Below are positions 44,266-53,454 of a stretch of DNA of 64,000 nucleotides, piece after piece. The translations under genes were made by a program, and so were the position numbers. The notes below the pieces were generated by a model. It was not told the DNA's origin. It ran no database searches and saw nothing but the letters and a program-made list of their open reading frames with translations. This stretch comes from an uncultured Luminiphilus sp. Its GTDB lineage: Bacteria > Pseudomonadota > Gammaproteobacteria > Pseudomonadales > Halieaceae. The stretch covers positions 1-64,000 of the forward strand of contig CALSMP010000006.1 of NCBI GenBank assembly GCA_943787485.1, read 5' to 3'. How positions within the stretch are numbered: position 1 is the stretch's first letter; each line of letters starts with the position of its first letter.

Positions 44266-45147
44266 ATGAACAACCCAGAGACAGGCAAATTGAACGACAC
44301 AGTGACCCATCTAGCGACGAGTGGTTCGCTTCCCGCACACATTGGCTTTGTGGGAACGGGCAATATGGCGACGGCCATCATGGGCGGCTTGCTCGCTGCA
44401 GGTTACGAACCCGATCAAATCAGTGGCGGTGACCCCTCTGATAGCGCCCGAGAGCAATGGGCCGCTCGCGGGATCACCGCGTTATCGGTGGATGCCGCTG
44501 ACGTCATTGCAGAGGCTGATCTCGTCATCTTGGCGGTCAAGCCCCAGGTCATGCAGGCGGTCACTCACAGCTTGCGAGAAACGCTGAAAAAAGATGCCGT
44601 AGTAATGTCAATCGCTGCCGGCGTAACCGTTAAGGCGCTCCAGGAAATGTTTCAAAATTCCGAGCTTCGCGTCGTACGGTGCATGCCCAACACGCCTGCA
44701 CTGATTGGACTGGGTGCTTCGGGGCTATTTGCCAGCGCAGCCGTCAGCCCAGAGCAAAAGCAGCAAGTCGGCTCCGTCATGCAGGTCGTGGGCACCGCTT
44801 TTTGGCTCGAACACGAGTCGCAAATCGACGCGGTTACGGCTGTGTCCGGCAGTGGGCCGGCTTATTTTTTTGCCTTTATAGAAGCGATGATCAAGGCCGG
44901 CGAAAAGCTCGGCCTCGAACACGGCATCGCGACGCAATTGACACTGCAGACCGCGTTGGGTGCTGCCAGCCTCGCCAACAACAGTAACGAGCCGGTCGAC
45001 ATACTCCGGAAAAACGTGACAAGTCCGGGGGGTACAACCGCGCGCGCGCTGGACAGCTTTGATCGTGCGGGGCTCTCAAAAGTGGTATCCCAAGCCATGG
45101 AAGCGTGCTTTGATCGGGCGGTAGAAATGTCCGAGGAGTACAAATAG
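44266..45147 (+). CDS. proC: pyrroline-5-carboxylate reductase
   Basis: Last step of proline synthesis, NAD(P)H dependent. The 293-residue product from ATG 44266 has an unusual 22-residue polar N-terminal stretch before the nucleotide motif HIGFVGTGNMATAIMGGLL. Further signatures: VILAVKPQVMQAV, VRCMPNTPALIGLG, and the C-terminal DAVTAVSGSGPAYFFAFIEA with TSPGGTTARAL. The weak ribosome site leaves the exact start slightly uncertain. Confidence 0.95.
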   Translation: MNNPETGKLNDTVTHLATSGSLPAHIGFVGTGNMATAIMGGLLAAGYEPDQISGGDPSDSAREQWAARGITALSVDAADVIAEADLVILAVKPQVMQAVTHSLRETLKKDAVVMSIAAGVTVKALQEMFQNSELRVVRCMPNTPALIGLGASGLFASAAVSPEQKQQVGSVMQVVGTAFWLEHESQIDAVTAVSGSGPAYFFAFIEAMIKAGEKLGLEHGIATQLTLQTALGAASLANNSNEPVDILRKNVTSPGGTTARALDSFDRAGLSKVVSQAMEACFDRAVEMSEEYK

Positions 45148-45149
45148 CT

Positions 45150-45734
45150 GTGGGTGCTTTACAAGAGATTTTCCAGTTCTTGTTGGAGACACTGGGCTCG
45201 CTCTATCTATGTCTGGTAGTGCTCCGCACCATGCTTCAAGCAAGCGGCGCTGACTTCTACAACCCCATTTCCCAATTTGTAGTGAAGGCGACCCAGCCAC
45301 CGCTGGGTATTCTGCGCAGGGCCATCCCGCGCGGTCGGCGCTTTGACCCAGCACTGCTCGTACTCGCCATGGTGGTGCAGGCCATCGTGCTGGGCGGGCT
45401 GCTAGTTCTCGCCGGATACATCCCTTCGGTGGTACAGCTCATTACCTGGAGTGCCGTCGGTCTAATCGGTCTTGTTGTGAATACCTATTTAATCGCCATG
45501 GTGATCATGATCGTCGTCAGCTGGATAGCCCCCGGCAGCCACCATCCCGCGGTTCGCCTTGTCTATCAAATTACCGAGCCGGTCATGGCGCCTGTTCGCT
45601 CCCTGTTGCCGGCCATGGGCGGCCTCGATTTCTCCCCGATCGTGGTTTTTATCGTGATCAATGTGATTCAAATTTCACTGCGACACATCGCTGTGGCAAC
45701 GGGACTGCCAACTCAGTTGGTTATTGGAATCTAA
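45150..45734 (+). CDS. yggT: YggT family membrane protein
   Basis: A 194-residue protein with two YggT repeats, about five hydrophobic segments (first at 8-28, then around 70-90, 95-120, 155-175). Motifs are [20 protein letters not shown] and [20 protein letters not shown] start at 45150, two bases after the proC stop, with GAGGAG upstream. YggT homologues have been tied to osmotic tolerance; function is otherwise unclear. Confidence 0.9.
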   Translation: MGALQEIFQFLLETLGSLYLCLVVLRTMLQASGADFYNPISQFVVKATQPPLGILRRAIPRGRRFDPALLVLAMVVQAIVLGGLLVLAGYIPSVVQLITWSAVGLIGLVVNTYLIAMVIMIVVSWIAPGSHHPAVRLVYQITEPVMAPVRSLLPAMGGLDFSPIVVFIVINVIQISLRHIAVATGLPTQLVIGI

Positions 45735-45738
45735 GTCC

Positions 45739-46875
45739 GTGGCCACCCCATTTGAAGATGAGGGCAGTGTCGGTCTGGTAAAACCCAGGGTTGAGCACTT
45801 CGCGGAACCTTTCGCTCTTGCCTGCGGCGAAGTATTACCTGCCTTTGATCTGATCGTTGAAACCTACGGGACTCTCAACAGCAGTCGCAGCAACGCGGTG
45901 CTGGTCTGTCACGCACTGAGTGGTAATCACCATGCAGCCGGGAAACATGCGCCTGAAGACGCCAAGCCCGGCTGGTGGGACACACTGATTGGACCGGGCA
46001 AGCCTGTCGACACCAATCGCTTTTTTGTGGTGTCGCTGAATAATTTAGGCGGCTGCGATGGCAGCACTGGACCCAATACCATTAATCCGGCCACAGGGGA
46101 GACCTGGGGCCCCGACTTTCCTGATGTGACGGTCAATGACTGGGTAAATTCTCAACTGGCACTGGCTGAGCGACTCGACATTGATCGCTGGGCCGTGGTC
46201 ATCGGCGGAAGTCTCGGCGGGATGCAGGCGCTTTACTGGGCGGTCCACCACCCCGGTCGGGTTGCCAATTGTGTTGTATTGGCCGCCGCCCCCCGACTGA
46301 CCGCGCAGAATATTGCCTTCAATGAAATCGCTCGCCACGCCATTACGTCGGATCCGGATTGGCTTGAGGGCCATTACAGCAAACAGCAGAAAGTCCCGGC
46401 ACGAGGGCTCGCTTTGGCCCGGATGGTCGGGCACCTGACCTACATGTCGGCCGAGGGCATGACCGACAAGTTTGGCCGAGAGCGTCGAGCAACCGAACAC
46501 AGCGGTGAGCCAGAAATCTTTGAAGTCGAGAGTTATCTGCGATATCAGGGCACTCAATTCTCTACTCGATTTGACGCTAATACCTACCTGTTGATGACAA
46601 GGGCGCTCGATTATTTCGACATCGCCGACTACACCGACGGAGACCTCTCTGCTGCGCTATCTCCCATAACAGCGAGGCTGCTAGTGGTTTCATTTTCGAG
46701 TGATTGGCGATTTTCACCGGCGAGATCCCGAGAAATCGTAGACGCGCTGATAACGGCCAGCAAAGACGTCAGTTACGCGGAAATCGAGACCGATGGCGGT
46801 CACGATGCATTTCTTCTCAACGACCCAGACTATTGCCACTTGATGCGCGCGTGGCTCGAGCAGGTCACCCTATGA
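45739..46875 (+). CDS. metX: homoserine O-acyltransferase MetX
   Basis: Acylates homoserine for methionine synthesis. GTG 45739 gives [17 protein letters not shown]..., matching pseudomonad MetX; a TTG at 45724 is the alternative. The 378-residue alpha/beta hydrolase has NHHAAG (about 65), [17 protein letters not shown] (about 108-124) and the nucleophile Ser in [14 protein letters not shown]. The acid and His lie in [10 protein letters not shown] and DGGHDAFLL. Whether it uses acetyl- or succinyl-CoA cannot be judged here; relatives linked to metW often use succinyl-CoA. Confidence 0.94.
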   Translation: MATPFEDEGSVGLVKPRVEHFAEPFALACGEVLPAFDLIVETYGTLNSSRSNAVLVCHALSGNHHAAGKHAPEDAKPGWWDTLIGPGKPVDTNRFFVVSLNNLGGCDGSTGPNTINPATGETWGPDFPDVTVNDWVNSQLALAERLDIDRWAVVIGGSLGGMQALYWAVHHPGRVANCVVLAAAPRLTAQNIAFNEIARHAITSDPDWLEGHYSKQQKVPARGLALARMVGHLTYMSAEGMTDKFGRERRATEHSGEPEIFEVESYLRYQGTQFSTRFDANTYLLMTRALDYFDIADYTDGDLSAALSPITARLLVVSFSSDWRFSPARSREIVDALITASKDVSYAEIETDGGHDAFLLNDPDYCHLMRAWLEQVTL

Positions 46876-47465
46876 TGCGCTATGACCTCACACGGATTAT
46901 GGACTGGGTACCCCGGGCGAGCCGAGTTCTCGATTTGGGCTGCGGGGACGGGGAGTTTCTAGCTCAGCTACAGACAGCGCGCGATGTCGAGGCGCTGGGG
47001 ATTGAGCTTGATATCAACAATATCACTGCTGCTGCTAGGCGGGGCATCTCTGTGATTCAGCAGGACATGGATCGGGGGTTGGATAATTTTCCAAACCAAA
47101 GTTTTGACATCGTCGTGCTGGCCCACGCGCTTCAGGTGTTGCACCGACCCCACTCCGTTCTCGAGGAGATGGTCCGCATTGGCAAAGAAGCCATCGTCAC
47201 TTTTCCCAACTTCGGTCATTGGCGTTGCCGACTCCACTTAGGATTATTGGGTCGTATGCCGGTCTCGAGGTTGCTGCCCTTCGAGTGGTATGACACGCCT
47301 AATATCCACTTCTGCACGGTCACGGACTTCGAAGCTCTGTGCGGGCAAATGAACATCGCCATCCTCGATCAAGATATTGTTACCGGCCCGCGAGCCACAA
47401 TCCTAAACTCCCTTGCCCCCAACCTATTTGGGTCTACGGCAATTTTCAGGATTTGCAAACAATGA
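46872..47465 (+). CDS. metW: methionine biosynthesis protein MetW
   Basis: Class I methyltransferase-fold partner of MetX, required for homoserine acylation in metX-metW organisms. ATG 46872 overlaps the metX stop (ATGA); 197 residues. The SAM motif [17 protein letters not shown] (about 18-34), [20 protein letters not shown] and [13 protein letters not shown] are characteristic. The coupled overlap supports joint function. Confidence 0.95.
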   Translation: MMRYDLTRIMDWVPRASRVLDLGCGDGEFLAQLQTARDVEALGIELDINNITAAARRGISVIQQDMDRGLDNFPNQSFDIVVLAHALQVLHRPHSVLEEMVRIGKEAIVTFPNFGHWRCRLHLGLLGRMPVSRLLPFEWYDTPNIHFCTVTDFEALCGQMNIAILDQDIVTGPRATILNSLAPNLFGSTAIFRICKQ

Positions 47466-47902
47466 AGCGACTCGTTCTCTTTGCGGCCTATTTTGTACTG
47501 ATGGCGGGGGCCGCAACGGCGCAACAATCGGAGCGCTTCGATCAATTTGAACTGCACCGCAGCGTCGTTTACACCACGTTTTTAACGCCCGAAATCGCGG
47601 CGGAATACGGCATAGCTCGCGGAAAATACAAAGCGATTCTTACGCTATCAGTGCGTGATGTCGACGCTGGGGAAACAGCTGGGCGACCCATGACAATCAC
47701 AGGTGAAACCTGGGACCTAATCCGAGGAGATCCGTTGGAGTTCAAGGAAATCCGCGAGGGCCCCGCCACTTACTATATTGCCGATTTCGAATTTATCGAC
47801 CGGGAGTGGCGCTTCTTCGAGTTTGATTTTTTGCCCGAGGGAAGTGACAAGTCGTATCACTATAAGTTCAAGACCCAGCTGTGGAAACAAATGGATGACT
47901 AA
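47462..47902 (+). CDS. DUF4426 secreted protein
   Basis: A 146-residue protein from ATG 47462, overlapping the metW stop (ATGA). Signal peptide about 1-20 (LVLFAAYFVLMAGAATAQ), then a compact beta domain with FELHRSVVYTTFLTPEIAAE and FFEFDFLPEGSDKSYHYKF. It is in DUF4426, found between metW and rdgB in pseudomonads. Periplasmic location is expected; no function is established. Confidence 0.88.
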   Translation: MKRLVLFAAYFVLMAGAATAQQSERFDQFELHRSVVYTTFLTPEIAAEYGIARGKYKAILTLSVRDVDAGETAGRPMTITGETWDLIRGDPLEFKEIREGPATYYIADFEFIDREWRFFEFDFLPEGSDKSYHYKFKTQLWKQMDD

Positions 47903-48506
47903 CGCCAAAGACCATGGGCGCCAAATCATCGTGCTCGCCAGTGGCAATAAGGGAAAACTCCATGAACTTCAGGACGCCCTAGCGCCTGCTGGACTGACTC
48001 TGCGCAACCAATCAGATCATGGCGTAACAGAAGCTGTTGAAGATGGGGCGACCTTCGTCGAGAACGCCATCAAAAAAGCGCGCAACGCGTGCCAGCAAAC
48101 TGGCTACCCTGCACTCGCCGATGATTCAGGACTTGTGGTCCCGGCACTAGGCGGCACTCCCGGAATACACTCGGCACGCTATAGCGGCGAGGGTGATTCC
48201 GGCAATAATCAAAAACTTTTAGCCGCCATGCAAGGACTGGCTGGGGAAGAGCGCTCAGCCCACTTCGTTTGTGTTCTCGTGCTGCTTCAATCGGCAACGG
48301 ATCCCTCGCCCTTGATTGTAGAGGCGCGCTGGCACGGCCACATCGGCCTGGCCCCAAAAGGAGCAAACGGTTTTGGCTACGATCCGTTGTTCTTAGTGAC
48401 AGACAAGGATGGGCTGACCGCTGCGGAGCTAGCGCTTGAACAGAAGCGGGCGATCAGCCATCGAGGCCGGGCGGTCGCAATGCTTCGAGCCAAACTTGGC
48501 TGCTGA
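47895..48506 (+). CDS. rdgB: RdgB/HAM1 non-canonical purine NTP pyrophosphatase
   Basis: Hydrolyses dITP, XTP and similar to keep them out of DNA and RNA. The 203-residue protein from ATG 47895 has VLASGNKGKLHELQDAL at the N-terminus, ENAIKKARNACQQTGYPALA, DDSGLVVPALGGTPGIHSAR, GFGYDPLF and ISHRGRAVAML. Overlaps the preceding gene by 8 bases and hemW by 11. Confidence 0.95.
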   Translation: MTNAKDHGRQIIVLASGNKGKLHELQDALAPAGLTLRNQSDHGVTEAVEDGATFVENAIKKARNACQQTGYPALADDSGLVVPALGGTPGIHSARYSGEGDSGNNQKLLAAMQGLAGEERSAHFVCVLVLLQSATDPSPLIVEARWHGHIGLAPKGANGFGYDPLFLVTDKDGLTAAELALEQKRAISHRGRAVAMLRAKLGC

Positions 48507-49647
48507 CCCCCTAAAAATACCGATTTCGCTCTATGTTCACCTTCCCTGGTGCGAACGCAAATGTCCGTACTGTGATTTCAACTCCCACGAACAGTTCAAC
48601 CATGAGGACGAAGCTCCCTACATTGAGGCACTGCTAGAAGATCTTCGAATACAGCGTCCGACAACTCTTAACCGAAAGTTAGCGTCCATTTTTATTGGCG
48701 GTGGCACACCCAGTTTATTTAGCGGCGACGCTATTGCGCGATTACTGGCCGGTATTGATGAGATATGGAGTATCAGTCACAACACCGAAATAACACTAGA
48801 AGCCAATCCTGGCAGTAGCGAAGTCGCAAAATTCCGCGCGTACAAGCTAGCCGGTGTCACCCGCTTGAGCATTGGTGTGCAGTCGTTTGACGATACACAT
48901 CTCAGCCACCTAGGACGCATTCACCGCGCAGCCGATGCCCGATCAGCGGCCAGCGCGGCGGCACAAATTTTCGCAGACTGGAACATTGACTTGATGCACG
49001 GCCTTCAGGGGCAAACCCCAGAGCAAGCGTTGGCCGATTTGAGCGAGGGGATTGCTTTGTGCGGTCAACACCTCTCCTGGTACCAGCTAACCATCGAGCC
49101 CAATACGCGCTTTTGGTCCAACCCCCCCCTGCTACCCGAGGAGGATGACCTTAGCAACATTCAGGAGGCCGGAGCCTCACTGTTAGTAGCCTTGGGTATG
49201 GAGCAATATGAGGTGTCAGCCTGGGCCGCGAAGGGCAGGCTAAGTCGGCATAACGTGAATTACTGGCAGTTTGGCGATTACATGGGCATTGGTGCCGGAG
49301 CTCACGGAAAAATCACCGCCCGCGCAGGTGAGGTGATTCGCACTCAGCGCAGCCGCCTGCCAAAAGACTATGTCGCCAATATAAAAAGCGGAGCCATGCC
49401 CATCACCCGAGAAATACCGCCCGAGGAGTTGCCCGCGGAATTTATGATGAATGCTCTGCGACTTCGGGGCGGCGTCGCAACCCAGCTGTTCACCGAGCGC
49501 ACTGGCCTACCTATGAGTGTCGTAGCGGACGTCAAGGCCGGGCTGTGTGACCGTCAACTGCTGATTGATGTCCCAGATCGACTCCAAACCACCGATCTGG
49601 GGTATCGCTTTCTCAACTCCGTCACCGCAGCGTTTCTGGCTCCGTAA
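48496..49647 (+). CDS. hemW: HemW-like radical SAM heme chaperone
   Basis: Radical SAM protein (formerly HemN-like) that carries heme. The 4Fe-4S motif CERKCPYCDF lies near residue 20, followed by IFIGGGTPSLFSG (about 67-79), RLSIGVQSFDD (about 118-128) and DYMGIGAGAHGKI. Start: TTG 48496, inside the end of rdgB, gives the family N-terminus (PISLYVHLPWCE); the frame is open to 48436. The GGGTPS and single CX3CX2C motif fit HemW rather than true HemN. Confidence 0.9.
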   Translation: MAADPLKIPISLYVHLPWCERKCPYCDFNSHEQFNHEDEAPYIEALLEDLRIQRPTTLNRKLASIFIGGGTPSLFSGDAIARLLAGIDEIWSISHNTEITLEANPGSSEVAKFRAYKLAGVTRLSIGVQSFDDTHLSHLGRIHRAADARSAASAAAQIFADWNIDLMHGLQGQTPEQALADLSEGIALCGQHLSWYQLTIEPNTRFWSNPPLLPEEDDLSNIQEAGASLLVALGMEQYEVSAWAAKGRLSRHNVNYWQFGDYMGIGAGAHGKITARAGEVIRTQRSRLPKDYVANIKSGAMPITREIPPEELPAEFMMNALRLRGGVATQLFTERTGLPMSVVADVKAGLCDRQLLIDVPDRLQTTDLGYRFLNSVTAAFLAP

Positions 49648-49667
49648 TCACCATGAAGGCCCCGTGC

Positions 49668-50366
49668 TTACGAGATCTGCCGATGAAACAGCAAGTCCCA
49701 AACGCCGTGACCTAGTCTCGCGCCGCGACGCTCAAATTTAGTCTCGGGGCGCCAGGAGGGCCGCGGCGAATATTGGCCAGCTGGGGACGCGTTTTTTAAC
49801 TCGGGGGCAGCCTCAAGAACCTCCAGCATATGTTCGGCGTAGGGCTGCCAATCGGTAGCAAGATGAAGCCAGCCACCCTCAGCGAGTCGACTGACCAACA
49901 ACGAGACAAACGCCGGCTGGATAAGGCGCCTTTTATGGTGGCGTTTTTTATGCCACGGATCGGGAAAATAAATTTGGATCCCATCCAAGGCGGCAGGCGC
50001 AACACAGGACTCGAGAATGTCGACAGCGTCGTCTGCAAAGACGCGGATATTGTCTATCCCGCGATCCATAGCTTGCGAGAGCAGTCTGCCCACCCCCGGC
50101 CTGTGCACTTCGATTCCCAGATAGCGGTTTTGCGGGTTGCTCTCGGCCATAGCGATGAGCGAATCCCCCATGCCAAATCCGATTTCTATGATGCGGGGCC
50201 CCTTACTCTGGAACAGACTGTCCCAGTCGACACATCCGCGGTCTTTGTTCAGCCCAAATTTGGGGAAACCCTCGTCCCAGCCCCGCTGCTGGCCTTCGGT
50301 CATCCGACCCGCGCGCATGACAAAGCTGCGTATACGACGGTCGAATGACACAAAGTTGTCTGTCAC
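49668..50366 (-). CDS. trmB: tRNA (guanine-N7-)-methyltransferase
   Basis: Methylates G46 of tRNA. The 232-residue protein has FVMRAGRMTEGQQRGWDE at the N-terminus, IIEIGFGMGDSLIAMAE (SAM loop, about 59-75), the catalytic region IQIYFPDPWHKKRHHKRRL (about 130-148) and the end-domain TKFERRGARLGHGVWDL. GTG start at 50366. Convergent with hemW; thi genes that often intervene in pseudomonads are missing. Confidence 0.95.
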   Translation of the reverse strand: MTDNFVSFDRRIRSFVMRAGRMTEGQQRGWDEGFPKFGLNKDRGCVDWDSLFQSKGPRIIEIGFGMGDSLIAMAESNPQNRYLGIEVHRPGVGRLLSQAMDRGIDNIRVFADDAVDILESCVAPAALDGIQIYFPDPWHKKRHHKRRLIQPAFVSLLVSRLAEGGWLHLATDWQPYAEHMLEVLEAAPELKNASPAGQYSPRPSWRPETKFERRGARLGHGVWDLLFHRQIS

Positions 50367-50435
50367 AGTAGCGAGTTCCTAACAGGTTTACCTCAACCTA
50401 GGAGGCACGCCTTTATTTGGGCGGGGATAAGGATA

Positions 50436-50852
50436 CTAGGGATTGTCAGCCGATGTCCGAGCTGCCCCAAGGGCGAGGGAGCTTAACAGAACCCAGCCAA
50501 CTATCAGCAGGGTGCCGCCTATGGGCGTAATCGCACCTAGCCAAGTGACGCCTGACAGGACTACACCATAGAGGGATCCGCTGAAAATTATCACCCCCAC
50601 TAACCAGCAGCGGCAAATCCACAGGGCCGTTGATGTTTTTGCAACGTTAGATGGGTAGAGGATGGAGAGGGCAAGAACAAGAAGCGCAATACTATGGAAC
50701 AGTTGATAGGTGGCAGCTGTTTGCCATACCTCAAGCCGCTCCAGAGGTACCCGGCTCGCCAAGCCATGAGCGCCAAATGCGCCTGCCATGACCCCTGTCG
50801 CGCCCAGCAGTGACGCGGCTAAAAGCGGCCAACGAGGACCTGCGATACCCAC
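50436..50852 (-). CDS. DUF423 (YgdD-like) membrane protein
   Basis: A 138-residue inner-membrane protein with four hydrophobic helices and the DUF423 signature GAFGAHGLASRVPLERLEVW followed by ATYQLFHSIALLVLALS. It starts at GTG 50852, between rpoH and trmB, on the same strand as both. The molecular role of the family is unknown. Confidence 0.88.
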   Translation of the reverse strand: MGIAGPRWPLLAASLLGATGVMAGAFGAHGLASRVPLERLEVWQTAATYQLFHSIALLVLALSILYPSNVAKTSTALWICRCWLVGVIIFSGSLYGVVLSGVTWLGAITPIGGTLLIVGWVLLSSLALGAARTSADNP

Positions 50853-50873
50853 TCGATTACTCGCTCAAACAGC

Positions 50874-51749
50874 TCAAGCGGCTATAGACGCTCTAAGCTT
50901 TTTCATCGCGTTGGTTTCGAGTTGGCGAATCCGTTCAGCCGATATGCCATAGTCCGCGGCCAGCTCGTGTAAGGTCGCTTTGTTCTCAACCAGCCAGCGG
51001 CGGGACACAATGTCGCGGCTACGCTCATCGAGACCGGTCAACGCCCGCTGCAGACGCTCGTCACTGTCCCGGTCCGAATCTTCCGCCTCAACCATCATCG
51101 CCGGATCTGAGGACAGATCTTCGAGATAATGTTGTGGTGCGAACGCACCTTCGTCGTCATCGGCATCAACCGGCAAGTCGAAAGCCACATCGCGACTGGT
51201 CAGGCGGCCCTCCATGCGGCGGACTTCAGCTTCATCCACCCCCAAATCACTGGCAATCGCCCGAGTTTCGTCGGCAGTCAACCAGCTTAAAGTCTTCTTG
51301 GCGCTGCGCAAATTAAAGAACAGCTTACGCTGGGATTTGGTCGTCGCCACCTTGACGATCCGCCAATTGCGGAGAATGTATTCGTGCATTTCGGCCTTTA
51401 TCCAGTGCACGGCAAACGAAACGAGCCGTACTCCCTTGGTGGGATCAAAGCGCTTGACTGCCTTCATGAGGCCAACATTTCCTTCCTGAATAAGGTCCGC
51501 CTCAGATAAGCCATAGCCCGAATAGCTGCGGGCAATGTGGACAACGAAACGCAAGTGAGCGAGTACTAACTCTCTCGCAGAGTCAACACAATCCTCATAA
51601 AAAAGCTTCTCAGCAAGGGCCTGTTCGCGCTCAGCCGACAGCATCGGTATGGCGCTGACCGCCTGCACATAGGCGGGCAAATTGGCGCCGGGCGCCATCG
51701 CCAAGGTTGCGTTATAGCCAACTGTCAATGTTTTGGTGGACTCTGTCAT
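50874..51749 (-). CDS. rpoH: heat-shock sigma factor RpoH (sigma-32)
   Basis: Directs RNA polymerase to heat-shock promoters; 291 residues. Region 2 carries [20 protein letters not shown] and [19 protein letters not shown]. The RpoH box QRKLFFNLR (about 140-148), diagnostic for sigma-32, is intact, and region 4 ends in [22 protein letters not shown] 51749 has a GGGAGGG site. A perfect CIRCE element lies 30 bases upstream of the start, suggesting HrcA repression in addition to the post-transcriptional controls known for RpoH. Order ftsY-ftsE-ftsX-rpoH is the standard one. Confidence 0.96.
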   Translation of the reverse strand: MTESTKTLTVGYNATLAMAPGANLPAYVQAVSAIPMLSAEREQALAEKLFYEDCVDSARELVLAHLRFVVHIARSYSGYGLSEADLIQEGNVGLMKAVKRFDPTKGVRLVSFAVHWIKAEMHEYILRNWRIVKVATTKSQRKLFFNLRSAKKTLSWLTADETRAIASDLGVDEAEVRRMEGRLTSRDVAFDLPVDADDDEGAFAPQHYLEDLSSDPAMMVEAEDSDRDSDERLQRALTGLDERSRDIVSRRWLVENKATLHELAADYGISAERIRQLETNAMKKLRASIAA

Positions 51750-51778
51750 AACTTGTCCCTCCCTACCATTGGGTCATT

Positions 51779-51805
51779 TTAGCACTCCCTATTAGAGAGT
51801 GCTAA
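51779..51805. promoter_or_regulatory. CIRCE element (HrcA operator) upstream of rpoH
   Basis: The 27 bases are TTAGCACTC, a 9-base spacer (CCTATTAGA) and GAGTGCTAA: both arms and the spacer length match the CIRCE consensus exactly. It lies 30 bases before the rpoH start codon on the minus strand, between ftsX and rpoH, and overlaps a possible -10 (TATTAG). HrcA normally represses groESL or dnaK operons through CIRCE. No hrcA gene is in the window. Confidence 0.92.
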
Positions 51806-51826
51806 TACGAAAAAGTTGCATCAAAT

Positions 51827-52783
51827 TTACCGGGGCTGTATCCGGCGCAAATGAATAAATGCCGTGCTCCAGGCACTTACCAACCCAGCCAGCCCACCCG
51901 CAACCGTCAGGCCAAACGCCCCTTTGAAGCCCAGACCGCTCACCGTTTGATCGCTACCGTACAGGGTGAAGAGCTCATCCGCTGGCCCTGCCAGAAAGCC
52001 AAACAGCAGCGCCACAAGAACTGCCCCCAACAAGCCGCCAACAGCCCCCGACCACAGCCCAGAATAAAGGAGCGGCCTGCGGGCAAAACCGTCTCCACCT
52101 CCAATGAGCTTAATTACGGTAATTTCCTCTCGCCGCGCCTCGATACCGAGCCGGATCGTGTTCCCAAGGATTAAAGCAGCGCCCAACACCATCAATACGC
52201 CCACCCCGGCGGTCAAACGACGCGCCGTAGCAATGGCGGCGCCCAAGCGGGCCTGCCACTGGGTATCGAAGACCACCTGGTCCACGCTTTCTAGCGTCGA
52301 CAAGGATATAAAAAGCGCATCAAGCTCAGCAGAACTCAGATTTTTATCAGGATGGAGATGAAGCAAATGGGGTAGCGGGTTTTCATCGAGATTATCCATC
52401 AGCTCGTTCAGCCCGATGCCATAGGCAAAATCTTTAAGGGCGTCGGCGCGATCCACTGTCTCGACGTCATCAATATTCGCCTGGCCTTCAAGCTCTGCTG
52501 CCAATTGGGTTGCAACCTCAAAGGGGGTATTCTGATCGAGGAGCAGAGTAAACCGAGCCGCTGTTTGAACACTCCCTGAGACAGCTTCAACGTTTTGCAG
52601 TAATGCCCACAGCGCCGCGGGTAGGGCCAGCGCCACGCCCACCGCGAGGCAGGTGACAAGGCTTTGAATCGGTTCTCTCCACAAGCGCAAAAAGCTTTGA
52701 ACAGCCGCCCGCCGGTGATGATCAAACCAGCTCACAAGAGCTGGACGCGGACCGACTTGAGCGTCTGGCACGGTAGCGTTCAC
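51827..52783 (-). CDS. ftsX: cell division protein FtsX
   Basis: Membrane partner of the FtsE ATPase; links division to activation of periplasmic amidases. The 318-residue protein has a cytoplasmic N-terminus, first helix around 42-64 (SLVTCLAVGVALALPAALWA), a periplasmic domain (about 75-185) with FTLLLDQNTPFEVATQLAAE, and three C-terminal helices (around 190-310). GTG start at 52783 overlaps the ftsE stop (GTGA). Confidence 0.95.
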   Translation of the reverse strand: MNATVPDAQVGPRPALVSWFDHHRRAAVQSFLRLWREPIQSLVTCLAVGVALALPAALWALLQNVEAVSGSVQTAARFTLLLDQNTPFEVATQLAAELEGQANIDDVETVDRADALKDFAYGIGLNELMDNLDENPLPHLLHLHPDKNLSSAELDALFISLSTLESVDQVVFDTQWQARLGAAIATARRLTAGVGVLMVLGAALILGNTIRLGIEARREEITVIKLIGGGDGFARRPLLYSGLWSGAVGGLLGAVLVALLFGFLAGPADELFTLYGSDQTVSGLGFKGAFGLTVAGGLAGLVSAWSTAFIHLRRIQPR

Positions 52784-53442
52784 CGACCAACTCCCCCTAC
52801 CAGCCGGCCCTCTTTGAGTGTAATTATCCTGTGCCGCAAGCGAGAAATAAGGGCGAGATCGTGACTGGCAACGATGACTGTCACGCCAACCCGATGAAAG
52901 GCCTCAAAAAGGGCCATGATTTCCGCCGATAAGCCCGGGTCGAGATTACCGGTAGGCTCATCCGCGACCAGAACTTTGGGCCTCGCCACGACAGCTCGCG
53001 CAATACCGACTCGCTGCTGCTCGCCCCCCGACAACACAGCCGGGTTTGCCGACTCGCGCCCCAGCAGACCTACCTTGTCTAGCGCGGCGCGCACCCTTCG
53101 CCCAACATCTCGAGGATGAAACCCAGCGATATCAAGTGGTAGCGCCACGTTATCGAAAATACTACGGTCGAATAACAGCTGATGATCCTGAAAAACAAAA
53201 CCAAAATCTTGACGATATCTCGCGACTTGCCTTCCCCGAATTGTTGCAACATCTTTGCCATTGACCACAAGCCTACCCGAGGTTGCACGGTCGAGAAGCA
53301 TGAGTAATCGGAGCATGGTGCTTTTCCCCGCGCCCGAGTGCCCGGTTAGAAATACCATTTCTTCCCGAGCAATCTCCAGCGAGACATCCCGCAAGGCGTC
53401 GTGACGTTCAAAGCGCTTGCTGACCCGCTCAAAACTAATCAC
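52780..53442 (-). CDS. ftsE: cell division ATP-binding protein FtsE
   Basis: ABC-type ATPase of the FtsEX complex; 220 residues. Walker [10 protein letters not shown] (about 34-42), Q-loop [11 protein letters not shown], signature [14 protein letters not shown], Walker [13 protein letters not shown] and switch His in [10 protein letters not shown] are complete. Between ftsY and ftsX with a 4-base overlap to ftsX. Confidence 0.96.
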   Translation of the reverse strand: MISFERVSKRFERHDALRDVSLEIAREEMVFLTGHSGAGKSTMLRLLMLLDRATSGRLVVNGKDVATIRGRQVARYRQDFGFVFQDHQLLFDRSIFDNVALPLDIAGFHPRDVGRRVRAALDKVGLLGRESANPAVLSGGEQQRVGIARAVVARPKVLVADEPTGNLDPGLSAEIMALFEAFHRVGVTVIVASHDLALISRLRHRIITLKEGRLVGGVGR

Positions 53443-53454
53443 GCAATAACCCCC

